Assembly (NCBI GenBank): GCA_900095095.1
Contig: FMBT01000310.1
Coordinates: forward strand, 248,001-312,000
Length of the DNA stretch: 64,000 nucleotides
Direction of reading: 5' to 3'
Source of the DNA: Fragilariopsis cylindrus CCMP1102
Lineage: Eukaryota; Bacillariophyta; Bacillariophyceae; Bacillariales; Bacillariaceae
In this document: one piece after another, positions 35,370 through 45,032 of the stretch
Numbering within the stretch: the first letter of the stretch is position 1
Layout: each line of letters starts with the position of its first letter
Translations under genes and position numbers: made by a program
The notes under the pieces: model-generated
What the model saw: the letters and a program-made list of their open reading frames with translations, nothing else
What the model was told of the DNA's origin: nothing
Databases searched by the model: none

Positions 35370-36736
35370 TTACAACAATTGTTTTGTCAGAGTTGGGGTC
35401 AAGTATTCCGCAACACGTAAAGTTTGTACTGCAACGTCAATAGTTGCGATTCCGGTAGGTTCGGTTCCATTGGCGCAGAAGCTTGCAACTCGTTCCTTTA
35501 CGGTGATATAATCAGGATCTTGAGAGAAAAAGTATGGCATAGCTCCGGGGTATTCCTTTTGTAATACACTAACGTTGGCCTTGTCATCCTCATCAGGCAT
35601 AGAGTGTCTGAAGGCTTCCTTCCCACTAGCATCAGCAACGGCAGCATACGAAACGTCTCCACCGCATCGATCGGCTTGGACACTAACACTATTCCCATTC
35701 TTTGTGGTGATAGTGAATTTGATTTTATCAAAATCAGTGAAATCAGTACCGGATGGACCCTTCAAAGTTTGACATGAAGAAAATTCCTTATCGGCTTCAC
35801 ACTTTTCGATAGTTTCAACACTAACGTCAAAAAATGAAACCAACAAAGCCAATTCGTGGATTGCCATATTTTTTAACATACCCTCTCGGTTACGTTCAAA
35901 GCATTCACCTAACGATGCAGGTGTATTCTCGTATGCGTTATTGGAAACGAATGTAACGTGAGAACCCGTGTTGGCGGCAGCAAAATCACGTGCTTTCGAA
36001 ACGTATTTGCATACATTTTTGTTGTATCCCATAAGGACTGTAACACCAGCAGCCTTTGCTTCGTCTCTCATGGCAGAAAGTTCAGCAACAGTTGGTGCAC
36101 CAGGTTTTTCAAGATAAATTGTATTACAACCATTGGCGATACATTCTGTAAGCAAACGTGGATTATCTGCGGTACGGCCAGAAATCAAAGCCAGTCTTTT
36201 TTTACCGTCAGCGACTGGCGGTAAATCTCCCATACTCATAAAGAATCCAATTCCCTCCTTTTCTTCTGATTCCTTTTGGAATTCTTTGAAGTCTGCACCT
36301 CCTGGACCACTACCACCTATCAACAGACATAGTAGTAATAATAACAAGCAATACAATATATGAGAAATGCAGGAGAGATATACAAAATTTAATTAGACAA
36401 AATCCATTCAAAGTTGTCGAAAAAACCCTTTTGTGCCGTCGTTCACAACAATAACAATCCCGAATAGAAGTTAAAGATTCGTAGAATGCCCATGACGACT
36501 TCATTAAAGATAAAATAAACAACAACCACAACCATAAAAAGACCCAAAAGAGAACAAAGAAAAGGAGTACGTACCAGGACCCATAAACCACGGTTCGACG
36601 ACGAAGCATAATTTAGCTGATTCGCATTTATTCTTGATCATTTGGACAGCGTGATACCATCCCATACCAGCTTTGGGGGCACCACACCCACTAGGACAAC
36701 TTCACATTGATTTTCTCCGGCAGCAGCAGTAACCAT
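35370..36736 (-). CDS. Gfo/Idh/MocA-family NAD(P)-dependent oxidoreductase
   Basis: A sugar or polyol dehydrogenase-like enzyme; the substrate is unknown. Exon 1 is 36736-36575 and exon 2 is 36316-35370; the intron has a GTACGT donor and a TAG acceptor. Exon 1 should carry the Rossmann nucleotide-binding start. As read from the ATG, the frame turns to nonsense after EVVLVG. With one extra T near 36685 it reads CGAPKAGMGWYHAVQMI then CFVVEPWFMG, a proper G-x-G-x-x-x-x-G core, and the exon gains the one base needed for the phase-1 junction. Exon 2 has the family's EKPGAP (the Lys of the EKP motif is catalytic or cofactor-binding in this family), GYNKNVCKY and a two-domain C-terminal sheet region. 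The 36356 start of the longest open frame is inside the intron. The total is about 370 residues, normal for the family. Confidence 0.85.
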
Positions 36737-38310
36737 GATTTGATAATATTATATATTTAGTAGTAAAGAGTAGTAAAGAGTTTAGGAAAGAGATATTTTA
36801 AGTTTATGAAGACATAACTTTACAAAATGTAGTAGAATTCAGAATGACGAGATCGATGTCGATAACAAATAACCGGAAAGCAAAAAAGCAAGCGTTAAAG
36901 CGAAAAAAGACTGTGGTGTGAATCTTTGCTGTTATCGTGCGTACCGGCAGTAGCGGTGTTCTCATTATGAAACGCGCATGAAATACCCACGTGTATCATA
37001 CTGCCGGTATTGACACCAACAATCTGCTTGAACTAGCATCCGTGAATCATATTTATCAATTTCCACGACTAAACGAACGGTGTTGTTGTAAAAATGGAAT
37101 GGTTATTTTTCCTTAACCTCCGGAATTGAAATCGAATATCGAATCGAATCGAATCATCGAATTAATCGTTTAAGGTCACAGATGAGTCAGCAGTCAGAGG
37201 AAATACAGCACGACAGCAAAAGCAGACAAATCGAAAAACACGTACTGCTACCGGTAGTAAGGAAAGGGAATGAATGAATCGAATCAATCGAATCGGAAAC
37301 TTCTTTTTTTTTTAAACCACTATTTACTTCGGATAAGTCACACCAGTATTTGTTAATATTTTTATTAGGTACACTCCACACTAACCTATAAGATATTGCT
37401 AATTTTCAGACAGACACTCTACTCAGAGTATCTTCAAAAATTTCCGGAACGGACACTCAGCGAAGATACTAGGTCCTAGTACTAATTCTACATACACAGG
37501 TCTGTCCAATGTCCATTGATATCTACAAGAAATTAGCTTTTGAGTGTCGTAGTATCTTATAGGCCAATATCTTATACATTAGTGTTGGATGTACAGTACT
37601 ACAGTATGACAGTAGAGTACATTAATTGCATTCTATATCATAATCAATCCAATAATCAACAAGTAACCACTATTCTACAGTAACATATAAATATACAGAG
37701 TATCTCTAATATCTGTTTTCAGGTACTTCTACTCCTCGCCTCACTTTTGCTCAAATAACACAAGAAACCTGTTGTTGTTGTTGTTGTTGTTGTTATTAAT
37801 TGCTGTTTTTAAAAGTAAATGAGAATTGTACACTGAAAATGGTTGAAGTGTTAGTGAAAATGTTGTTGAATACAGTAGAACAAATAATAATAGTTATGGG
37901 ATGTTAAAATCATTGATCATAGGAGATAGGAGATAGAAGGGGCGGGGGGTTCCAGGAATTCTCTCCACCTTCATTAATTCTTGTAGGGCCTAAATTATAC
38001 GACTGTGTAGGCTTTTGATTTATTCCGCGAACAAAAACGAAAACTGCGTGCATGCCATCACAATTAATTGAGAAAGTGTCAATCACGTGAAAAGCACGAG
38101 ACAAACAAATTTGGAATGAACGTCGCAGAGATACTGCTACCGGCCACCATTAGAAATAGTTCGGCTCCGGCTACAGAGAATACATATAGTTCACGTATAG
38201 ATACCCATTGTATCAATCGTTTTGGAGTAGATGTGAAGCAAGCACAATAATGTAGTCAGTATGATACACTTGATAATGGAACGGAAGTCATAAAAATAAA
38301 ATCCAAACAC
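36737..38310. other. Long intergenic region
   Basis: About 1.57 kb between divergently oriented genes. It holds GAATC repeats near 37136-37165 and 37270-37295 and a TTG run at 37770-37795. No gene seen. Confidence 0.4.
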
Positions 38311-39483
38311 ATGACGACTTCGAAGCGGGGAAAACGAACACACGACGATACCATGTCCCATGTAATAACACCATCATCATCCCGATTGCAATTATTGTAC
38401 GACCATAACATTCTACGAAACGTGATACTTTTCCTAGACGAAACAGGTCTATTTCAACTTGAAAAATCTAATTCCGATATAGTTGGAAGGTTACCATTAT
38501 TTGCCCAACACTGGTCGTACTTGTCCGTTTGTGACAAAAACAAGACGACTTTCGCTCATCGAAGGTGGCGATCTTTGAATGCACAAGATATCGACGCAGT
38601 TCAGAACATTATCGAAAAGACTAAAGTTGACACTAAGAGTGATGATAATAATACTACTAGTAATAACAATAACAATAACATTAAAAATCGTGATTGTCCA
38701 TCGAAAGAGGAGTTACTGTCTCGTTGTCTTGGCCAAAACTTCGCCAAGGAAGCACTCTTTGTACAAAACCGAGAGAAAGAAGCATCCGTCATGTACAATT
38801 TTGATCAAAGTCCATCAGATAAAGATAACATACCGATAGCATCTATGGATCGTATTTCCCCCACCACCGAGCCATTATCACCATCATCGTCTTCACGACT
38901 TACGAAAGACCAAGAGAAGCACTGGCAGGAATGGTACGATTACCGTGTCAATAATGTTAACGAGAAATATGCATTCGTTCGATTATCATTGCGAGATGGC
39001 AGTGGCCGTTTTTGGCATGGCTTCCGACGTTTGACAACTAATCACAATCGAACATTCTTTCGACTACAATTTAATATGAAGGAGCTTATAAAAGATATGT
39101 CCTGGACAGAATTGGAGTCCTATTTAAAGTTTAAAGATACGAGCTATACCTCGATGCAGAATCGTTTGAAAGCGATGGAGCCTTTGATGAAAAATACCCA
39201 GTTGACTATATCCTTAGACGAAAAATTATTGATGGCAACCGGTGGTTATTCCCCTTCCTCCTTTGGTACTGGAAACAATCGGTGTTACTTCCATCCTCGA
39301 CATTATCGTTTTCCTTTGGCGGACACTACCAGAAATGAATTGAAATGGAATCCATACCGTATTTGCATGGTCGATAATTCTGCACAGAATGAGCTTGTAA
39401 TAGAATTTGATTGTGATCATACCGATCTCCCATTCATGAGAGCTGAAGACATCGGGAACCCCAATGCTTATGCTCACTGGTGA
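38311..39483 (+). CDS. Unrecognised intact protein, possibly F-box-like
   Basis: A 390-residue frame starting at an ATG and uninterrupted. Residues about 30-70 (LRNVILFLDETGLFQLEKSN, then a helix ending HWSYLS) have the Leu-rich three-helix look of a divergent F-box, which would suggest a ubiquitin-ligase adaptor, but the match is weak. An Asn run and a Ser run separate it from a compact C-terminal half of about 170 residues with many aromatics (SGRFWHGFRRLT, NRTFFRLQFNMKELI, CYFHPRHYRFPLADTTRN), which looks like a folded beta-rich domain I do not know. Confidence 0.65.
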   Translation: MTTSKRGKRTHDDTMSHVITPSSSRLQLLYDHNILRNVILFLDETGLFQLEKSNSDIVGRLPLFAQHWSYLSVCDKNKTTFAHRRWRSLNAQDIDAVQNIIEKTKVDTKSDDNNTTSNNNNNNIKNRDCPSKEELLSRCLGQNFAKEALFVQNREKEASVMYNFDQSPSDKDNIPIASMDRISPTTEPLSPSSSSRLTKDQEKHWQEWYDYRVNNVNEKYAFVRLSLRDGSGRFWHGFRRLTTNHNRTFFRLQFNMKELIKDMSWTELESYLKFKDTSYTSMQNRLKAMEPLMKNTQLTISLDEKLLMATGGYSPSSFGTGNNRCYFHPRHYRFPLADTTRNELKWNPYRICMVDNSAQNELVIEFDCDHTDLPFMRAEDIGNPNAYAHW

Positions 39484-39800
39484 CACTACATATACCGTTC
39501 TTCATTTATGTCTACACTTTGCTGTTGTACTGTGGCATTTATTCGTTTGCATCTTTACTAAATGGTTTGGTTTTTCTTTGATAACGCTTGCATTTGAAAT
39601 GTTGATCGGAATAATAATGTATAGTAAACATAATTAACTATCTACAATATATTACTTACTGCGGTACAGTACAGTCTACTTAATTTGTGAGAAGCTGTGA
39701 CTGAATTTTAATTCAAAATTTATGGATCCACCCACAAATTCATAATCAAAAATAAAGAACTTTCGATTGAACATACTGTAGCTAGCTAGCTAGCATGCTA
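39484..39800. other. Intergenic with CTAG tandem repeat
   Basis: AT-rich 3' flank of the preceding gene. A short CTAG tandem (GCTAGCTAGCTAGC) at about 39781-39794 marks the left side of the GC-richer island. Confidence 0.5.
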
Positions 39801-39814
39801 TGCTTCTGTTGGAG

Positions 39815-40401
39815 ATAAAGGAACCATCAAACTGGCCCCATTGAAGCCACTGAACCTGGAGGCGGCCCTGCTTCCCGGCGTCGACTATCGCCACGTCGGG
39901 ATGGCCTTGTTTCTCCGCGAGGGGTGGGTGGGTTTAGCTTTGATTACCCCCGCCTCACAAACCACTACTTCAAAAGCTGTTGCGACGATCTGTACAAATA
40001 GAGCCTCAACTACATATCCCTATGCATTATCTGCTTTGACCAGTTGAGCGGCAAGCAATCGCCGTCACAGATTGGGGACCACCACGGCTACGCCAAGTAC
40101 ATGCACCGGCTTAAGATGAACCGCGACAAACTTCGCGAACTCGACCTGGACGAACTGTACCAAACTGCATGGGAGAGACGGGTGCCATTTCATTTCCTCC
40201 CATGCTGCTTCCCACCGCCTGATAACAAAAATTGCGAGATGTATCTTCACTACTTCTAGCAGCCATGGCCTGAAAGAATCGATACCCGAATTAAGGAATG
40301 TGTATGGATTGGGGAAGGTCGACAAGGTGTGCTTGTTCGTGGCGAAGCTCGATCGAGGGGTATTTTTCGTCGTGAAAGAAAATAATTTTACTAATTTGTA
40401 A
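39815..40401 (+). CDS. GC-richer coding-like block, unrecognised small gene or relic
   Basis: Composition changes abruptly here to about 50% G+C with C/G-ending codons. Three open pieces look protein-like: about 39815-40048 (KLAPLKPLNLEAALLPGVDY ... HVGMALFLREGWVGLALITP), 40044-40190 (YAKYMHRLKMNRDKLRELDL ... DELYQTAWERR) and about 40270-40401 (ESIPELRNVYGLGKVDKVCL ... VAKLDRGVFFVVKENNF then a stop). They lie in different frames and could be exons with short introns or a broken gene. No family is recognised. The shared composition with the 919-aa gene downstream suggests one origin. Confidence 0.3.
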
Positions 40402-40439
40402 ATTACTAATTAGTACTAAAACTAGCAATTTTACAAAGA

Positions 40440-40539
40440 CCGATGTTATTAACATCGGACCGATGTTAAATAACATCGGCCGATGTTAAATAACATCGGC
40501 CGATGTTAAATAACATCGGCCGATGTTAAATAACATCGG
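40440..40539. repeat. Tandem array of five palindromic 19-20-bp units
   Basis: One 19-bp unit (40440-40458) with arms CCGATGTTA/TAACATCGG is followed by four identical 20-bp units starting at 40460, 40480, 40500 and 40520. Each of these has arms CCGATGTT and AACATCGG around AAAT. Each unit can form a hairpin, and adjacent units join as CGGCCG. It lies about 260 bp upstream of the 919-aa gene. Confidence 0.95.
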
Positions 40540-40544
40540 TCCAA

Positions 40545-40571
40545 TTGGCGCGCTGACAGGCCCGCGCAAAA
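40545..40571. promoter_or_regulatory. Pair of E2F-like sites next to the palindrome array
   Basis: TTGGCGCGC at 40545-40553 and, opposed, CCCGCGCAAAA at 40561-40571 (TTTTGCGCGGG on the other strand) lie eight bases apart, directly after the palindromic array. Both fit the E2F/DP core. Role inferred. Confidence 0.4.
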
Positions 40572-40796
40572 TTAGTTTTTTTTAAAAGCTCACCAACGGC
40601 TGTTTTGTTTTTATGTTGGACTGCACCTAAGCATCAAAATCAAAATCAACAATCATCGATGATAGTCTCATTCTCTCTATCACCATCGACAGTATCAAAG
40701 CAGTATTACAGTACGTCAGTGACCGATATAAGAAATAGATTTGCCACCACTCACCGTACTGTACGTTTTGAAAGGACCGTTCACTAGTGGAAGAGC

Positions 40797-43657
40797 ATGT
40801 GCGATTCTCACTCCACAGACACAGTCGCGGCGACTACGCAAGCCGCTCCAGCAATGGCTGCTCCAGCAACGGCCGCTGCATTTAGTGGTGAACCCACAGC
40901 TGGAGTTCCTCCCGCAGCAGCCATCAACGGTGAAACCCCAGTTACTGCCGAAGTGTTCCTGCGCACAGTAGAGCAGCAGCAAGTACTACCCCGAGGACTC
41001 CACTCTGCTGCTGTTTGCAATGCTATTTTGCAAGTGAAACAGAAGATGGACAGTGACGGAGATGGTCATGGTGCTTGGACCCTCCACATCAAGCTCAAGG
41101 ACAAATTTCCTACACTGCCAATATACTGTGACATTGGAGTGCATGTCACCATTGACAAAAGCCTTAAGTCGAATCTCAAATGGCGAGGCAAAGAAATCCT
41201 CACCAAAGAGGAATACTACAGCACTGCTATTGCCATGGTTCAAGAAGCCCAAAATGGTGAAATGTCTCTTGCTGCTCTCAAGAAAGCCATGGGCAAGAAG
41301 TACCACTTGAATGCTTCGATCCTCAGGTACCTATTACAATCATCTGTTGCCATTGTCGCGGATGCCATGGATGCTGTTGCAGGACCATCACCCAATGTCG
41401 AAACCGTTGTCGAGGGTGATGTTTCTGTTGATGCCAGCAGCAACAACAACACCAATACCAATCTTGTGAGTAGTTTGGGCAATGCTAATATTAGCATGGA
41501 GTCATTTGCTCTGTCCTGTGCAAAGACAGCCTCCACCAATGGCGCTCCAATTTCGTTCCAGTTCCACCAGCACAACAGTTCCACCAGCACAACAAATGAC
41601 CACAGCACAACCACAACAAATGATATCCATGGGGACTACATTGCATCAACAGCGGTAAGTGATAGAAATGCCAAACCACCCCTCACCAAAGAAGACGTGG
41701 TTGATGTTGTGGAAACCGTTGTGGCTGCCGAGCACAATGCTACCCGGAAGGAACTTGGAAAGTCAATCCAACAATCTGCTAGGAAACCTCCTCGCCAAGC
41801 CACCAATGGCAATCCGTATGAGTCTCCAATACCCAACACTTCTACACCTGCACATGCACCAGACTTGTTATCTCCAGCTCCTCCACCTGCACCTGCTCCA
41901 TCAACCCCGTCGATCGCAGATCCTCCCGTCCAAGCTCAAGTGGCTTTCAGTCATGGGACCACTCCCAGTGTTGTTGGCGCTGGTGCACAGACTGAGCTTT
42001 TCCCCGCTAGCCCTTCTCGAAGTGTCGGTTTGCCATCCCTGGTGGAAATGCCTTCCGAGGCTGCTGTTTTTGTTGCCCAAACAGACATGCTTCCCAAACA
42101 AATTCTACCAGCTCCTGCTTGGGTTGTTGGTGAGGCCTCCGAGTCCCACTTTGCTGCGATTTTATCCAGCATTCTTGATATGGCTAAACTCAAGTTTGAA
42201 TCAATGACATCTGAGCAGAGAGATGCCTTGGGGCTTGATTCTTCCAAGTTTGCAGAGTCGCACATTGCTGCCATCGACGATTCTAACCAACGGAACATGG
42301 TTGAGAATTTGGTACTGTTGCTGAAGGAAAAGGATCGACAATACAAGCTTCCTCTGGCTATTCTCAACTGTAGCAACATGGATGAAGTTCTCAAGCGAAG
42401 CTGGACTGGTATTGGGCTTGGAAATATGGTTCTTGTGCATGGCCTCGCTCTTATATTTTTGACTCAGTCAGATCATGATGAGAATGCTAGTGACATGAGT
42501 GACTTTAATTCCACTGGAGCGCCTGCCTTGGGCTATCTTGCAGGCTTTGAGGTGGAAGTCACCCTAAACGATGAGGATGAGAGCTTCATTTCTATTTGTG
42601 TTGCTGCCTTTGATGTGGTATCTGCAGCTGAGGCCTTCTCCAAAGTGGTGCAGTCCATTGCAACTTTGGGCAGTGTCAGCACAGTTTCCTTTTGTGGAGC
42701 TTCATCCAAGTGGGCAACGTTGATTCCATCTAGCACAACAGCCATGACATCACTATTGGGAAGTGCTAGTATTGTTGCCTTTTCCCGTGTCAACGTCATG
42801 GAAGACCTGCAGGAACGCCTCTGCAAAAGCACTGCTCAATTGCAATTTGACAATTGCAAGTTTGAATCCAATGGTAGAATCATGTTTTGTGATGAGCCGC
42901 GCTTCAATGGATCATTCACACCACCTTTGCAAGCCACATTCCAGTCTGATGAGTTGCCATCCTTCGGTTTCCTCACAAAAGCTGTCCGGAGAGGAAGATT
43001 CAATTCCATTGTGCTAGACGGGTGCATTGGCACCCAGACTGAGCTCGTTGACCTCAAAATCCTGCAAGGTGCTTGCACTATCAACGGATGCACGCTCCGA
43101 TTGAAAATTGATGGATTCGGCCTTAAATTTGACAATGGTCATGTGGCTAACTTGGGATCGGCTGATGTCCGCAAGGTGGCAACAGGGGAATATACGATTG
43201 ATCGCTGGCTTGGTCATGCTGTTGGTGGTACAGCCTTGGAGGCTACCACTAGCAAAGTTGTCAAAGATGTTACAACTGAAACTGGGAGCATCCTGGCGGC
43301 TACAAAGAATAGATCCAACCAATCCAACAAGGGAGTAAGTTTTGTTGTGTTCTCTTTAGTATTTGTATTTGCTTTTCATTGGCTCTCTTTATTTGCTGCT
43401 ATTCAATTCACTCATCCATGACATATTGTCTCTAGACGGTACTCCCTTTCACAGGAAAAGATGCGGCGGGTGCTGCTGCCATTGGTGGCTCGACGGGACA
43501 TGAGAACATCAAGCCAGTGTTGGACACTGGTAAGGTCGTCTTTCCTCCGACAAGGAAGGGTACTGACTGCAAGAGATGCATACGCGCATTCAATTCGAAT
43601 GGGGAGTGGTGTCACCTTCACAAGGGAGTTGTCCCGCTTCCCAATGAAGTGGCTTGA
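40797..43657 (+). CDS. Unrecognised 919-aa protein, GC-rich, C-terminal Cys/His cluster
   Basis: Exon 1 is 40797-43334 and exon 2 is 43436-43657, joined in phase 0 by a GTAAGT-TCTAG intron. The ATG at 40797 is followed by an Ala/Pro/Thr-rich leader, then a folded domain at residues about 50-190 (VLPRGLHSAAVCNAILQVKQ, then LPIYCDIGVHVTIDKSLKSN, then a helical ILRYLLQSS). A long Pro/Ala/Thr/Ser linker and Ala/Gly-rich region follow. Residues about 570-800 look like repeated short beta strands with turns (GTQTELVDLKILQGACTING). The end carries CKRC then ten residues then CHLH, a plausible zinc-binding knuckle not seen elsewhere in the protein. G+C and codon use are clearly higher than in neighbouring genes. 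No family is recognised. It may be horizontally acquired or derived from a mobile element. Confidence 0.7.
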
Positions 43658-45032
43658 ATGGGTCTCATCAATGGCAAGAAATCAAGATTCGAAGGTGAGA
43701 TAGAGTTCGCCATATTGTTCCTGTGCTCTGCGTGTAGCTTTGACAGTATTGTATCGCCATCAAAGACGACGATAGCAGCAGCAACAAACGTGAATACATA
43801 TTGGATGCGTGACAATCCAAGTCATTCCCATCGGAACCGTATTTTTCACCTTGATCAAAAATTTATGGGGCAATAACACTGATTCGGGAATCATGCCTTG
43901 TCTGGAAATGATTGAACGAATGTTGATGAGAGTCAACAGGCCGAATAAAACATTCAAACAAAATAGACATAAATATTAAAATATATGACACAAACATGAT
44001 AGTTTTCTTATACTTTCAATATTACATACAGCTTTGACATTGCTCGTTTAATGACAAATCGCAGTCGCGATCTAAATAATGTTCTTCGTTGTCTATCATT
44101 TTTAGACATTTGAATTAATCGCATCCAAAACAATTAGGATGCGTGAGAAGAACATTATCGTGGATTGGTATTGTCTCTACTAAGCACGATTCTTTCCTCT
44201 ACAATCCGCCCTCCATAAACCAATGCTCGTCACACTCGAACACCAGATGGAATAATTTATTGGCATAGGAGTAGCAGCAAAGCAGCTCCACCGAGGACGG
44301 CCGAAACAAATACCCCTTGTGTCATTGCTCCAGATGGTGGTGCAGTTGGGGCTATCGCGGGCAAATTTGTTGGGCTCACATTCCCAAACTGATGGAAGAG
44401 GGTCGTGAACAACAACAACAACAACAACAGCTACAATACCAGCACCAATATCTGTCCGATACTATATATCGAAGGAACCCTACACATGAGCACTTTAAAG
44501 AATTTTGGTCTTGAGTGAAACCGTGATACATCTATTCTGTGGCAAGATGCGCATGCTGAAAACTTGACATGCCAATACACACAAAATTTCTGCATTTCAG
44601 CAGACGAGTGATCCTTGACAATCACAAGAAGAGCTAAGAATGAACTTAAATAAAGTGATTAGCCCCTATATGATCTCAACGAATTTCAAATGACATTGTC
44701 GTGTAGATGAAAAAGGAATGAAATACATACTGAGTGGTCAAAATAGACATTGATACATCAGGACTATTCAGAGCGGTTATCTATATATATATATAGTTTT
44801 ACTAATTATTACATAATGCATAAATATATATATTCGGATAAAAACATTTTTTTAAATGATCTATTTATTGTTGTTTTATTTTGTATGTATATAGTTCATG
44901 CACGTTTTACTTCGAAGAGACAAAAAATACATATGGTACAAGTGCTACAGATATCGGTCAATCTAAGTATTTCTAATATTCGTCACCTTGCGAGGCGCGG
45001 GAGGTATATATAGTAGTACTGTATCAAGTCTA
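43658..45032. other. Intergenic with a short C-terminal relic
   Basis: About 1.4 kb. Composition returns to AT-rich after about 43900. Apart from the 44257-44410 piece there is nothing I recognise. An imperfect inverted pair of AT-rich words occurs near 44065-44165 (AAATAATGTTCTTC against GAAGAACATTAT). Confidence 0.4.
44257..44410 (-). pseudogene. Possible 3' end of a membrane-anchored protein
   Basis: The minus strand reads a Pro/Ala/Thr stretch (NLPAIAPTAPPSGA) followed by a hydrophobic helix (GVFVSAVLGGAALLLLCQ) and a stop at 44259-44257. This is the typical end of a diatom surface protein with a C-terminal anchor. Upstream only CAA-repeat-derived sequence follows, so the rest of the gene is absent. 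Confidence 0.3.

Noticed and set aside
36310-36356. Hydrophobic N-terminus of the long Gfo/Idh frame as a signal peptide
   Set aside because: It is the end of the intron read as protein; splicing at 36575/36316 gives the proper Rossmann start.
37130-37300. GAATC-rich stretch as a tRNA or regulatory array
   Set aside because: No cloverleaf or B-box; the word is a simple short repeat.
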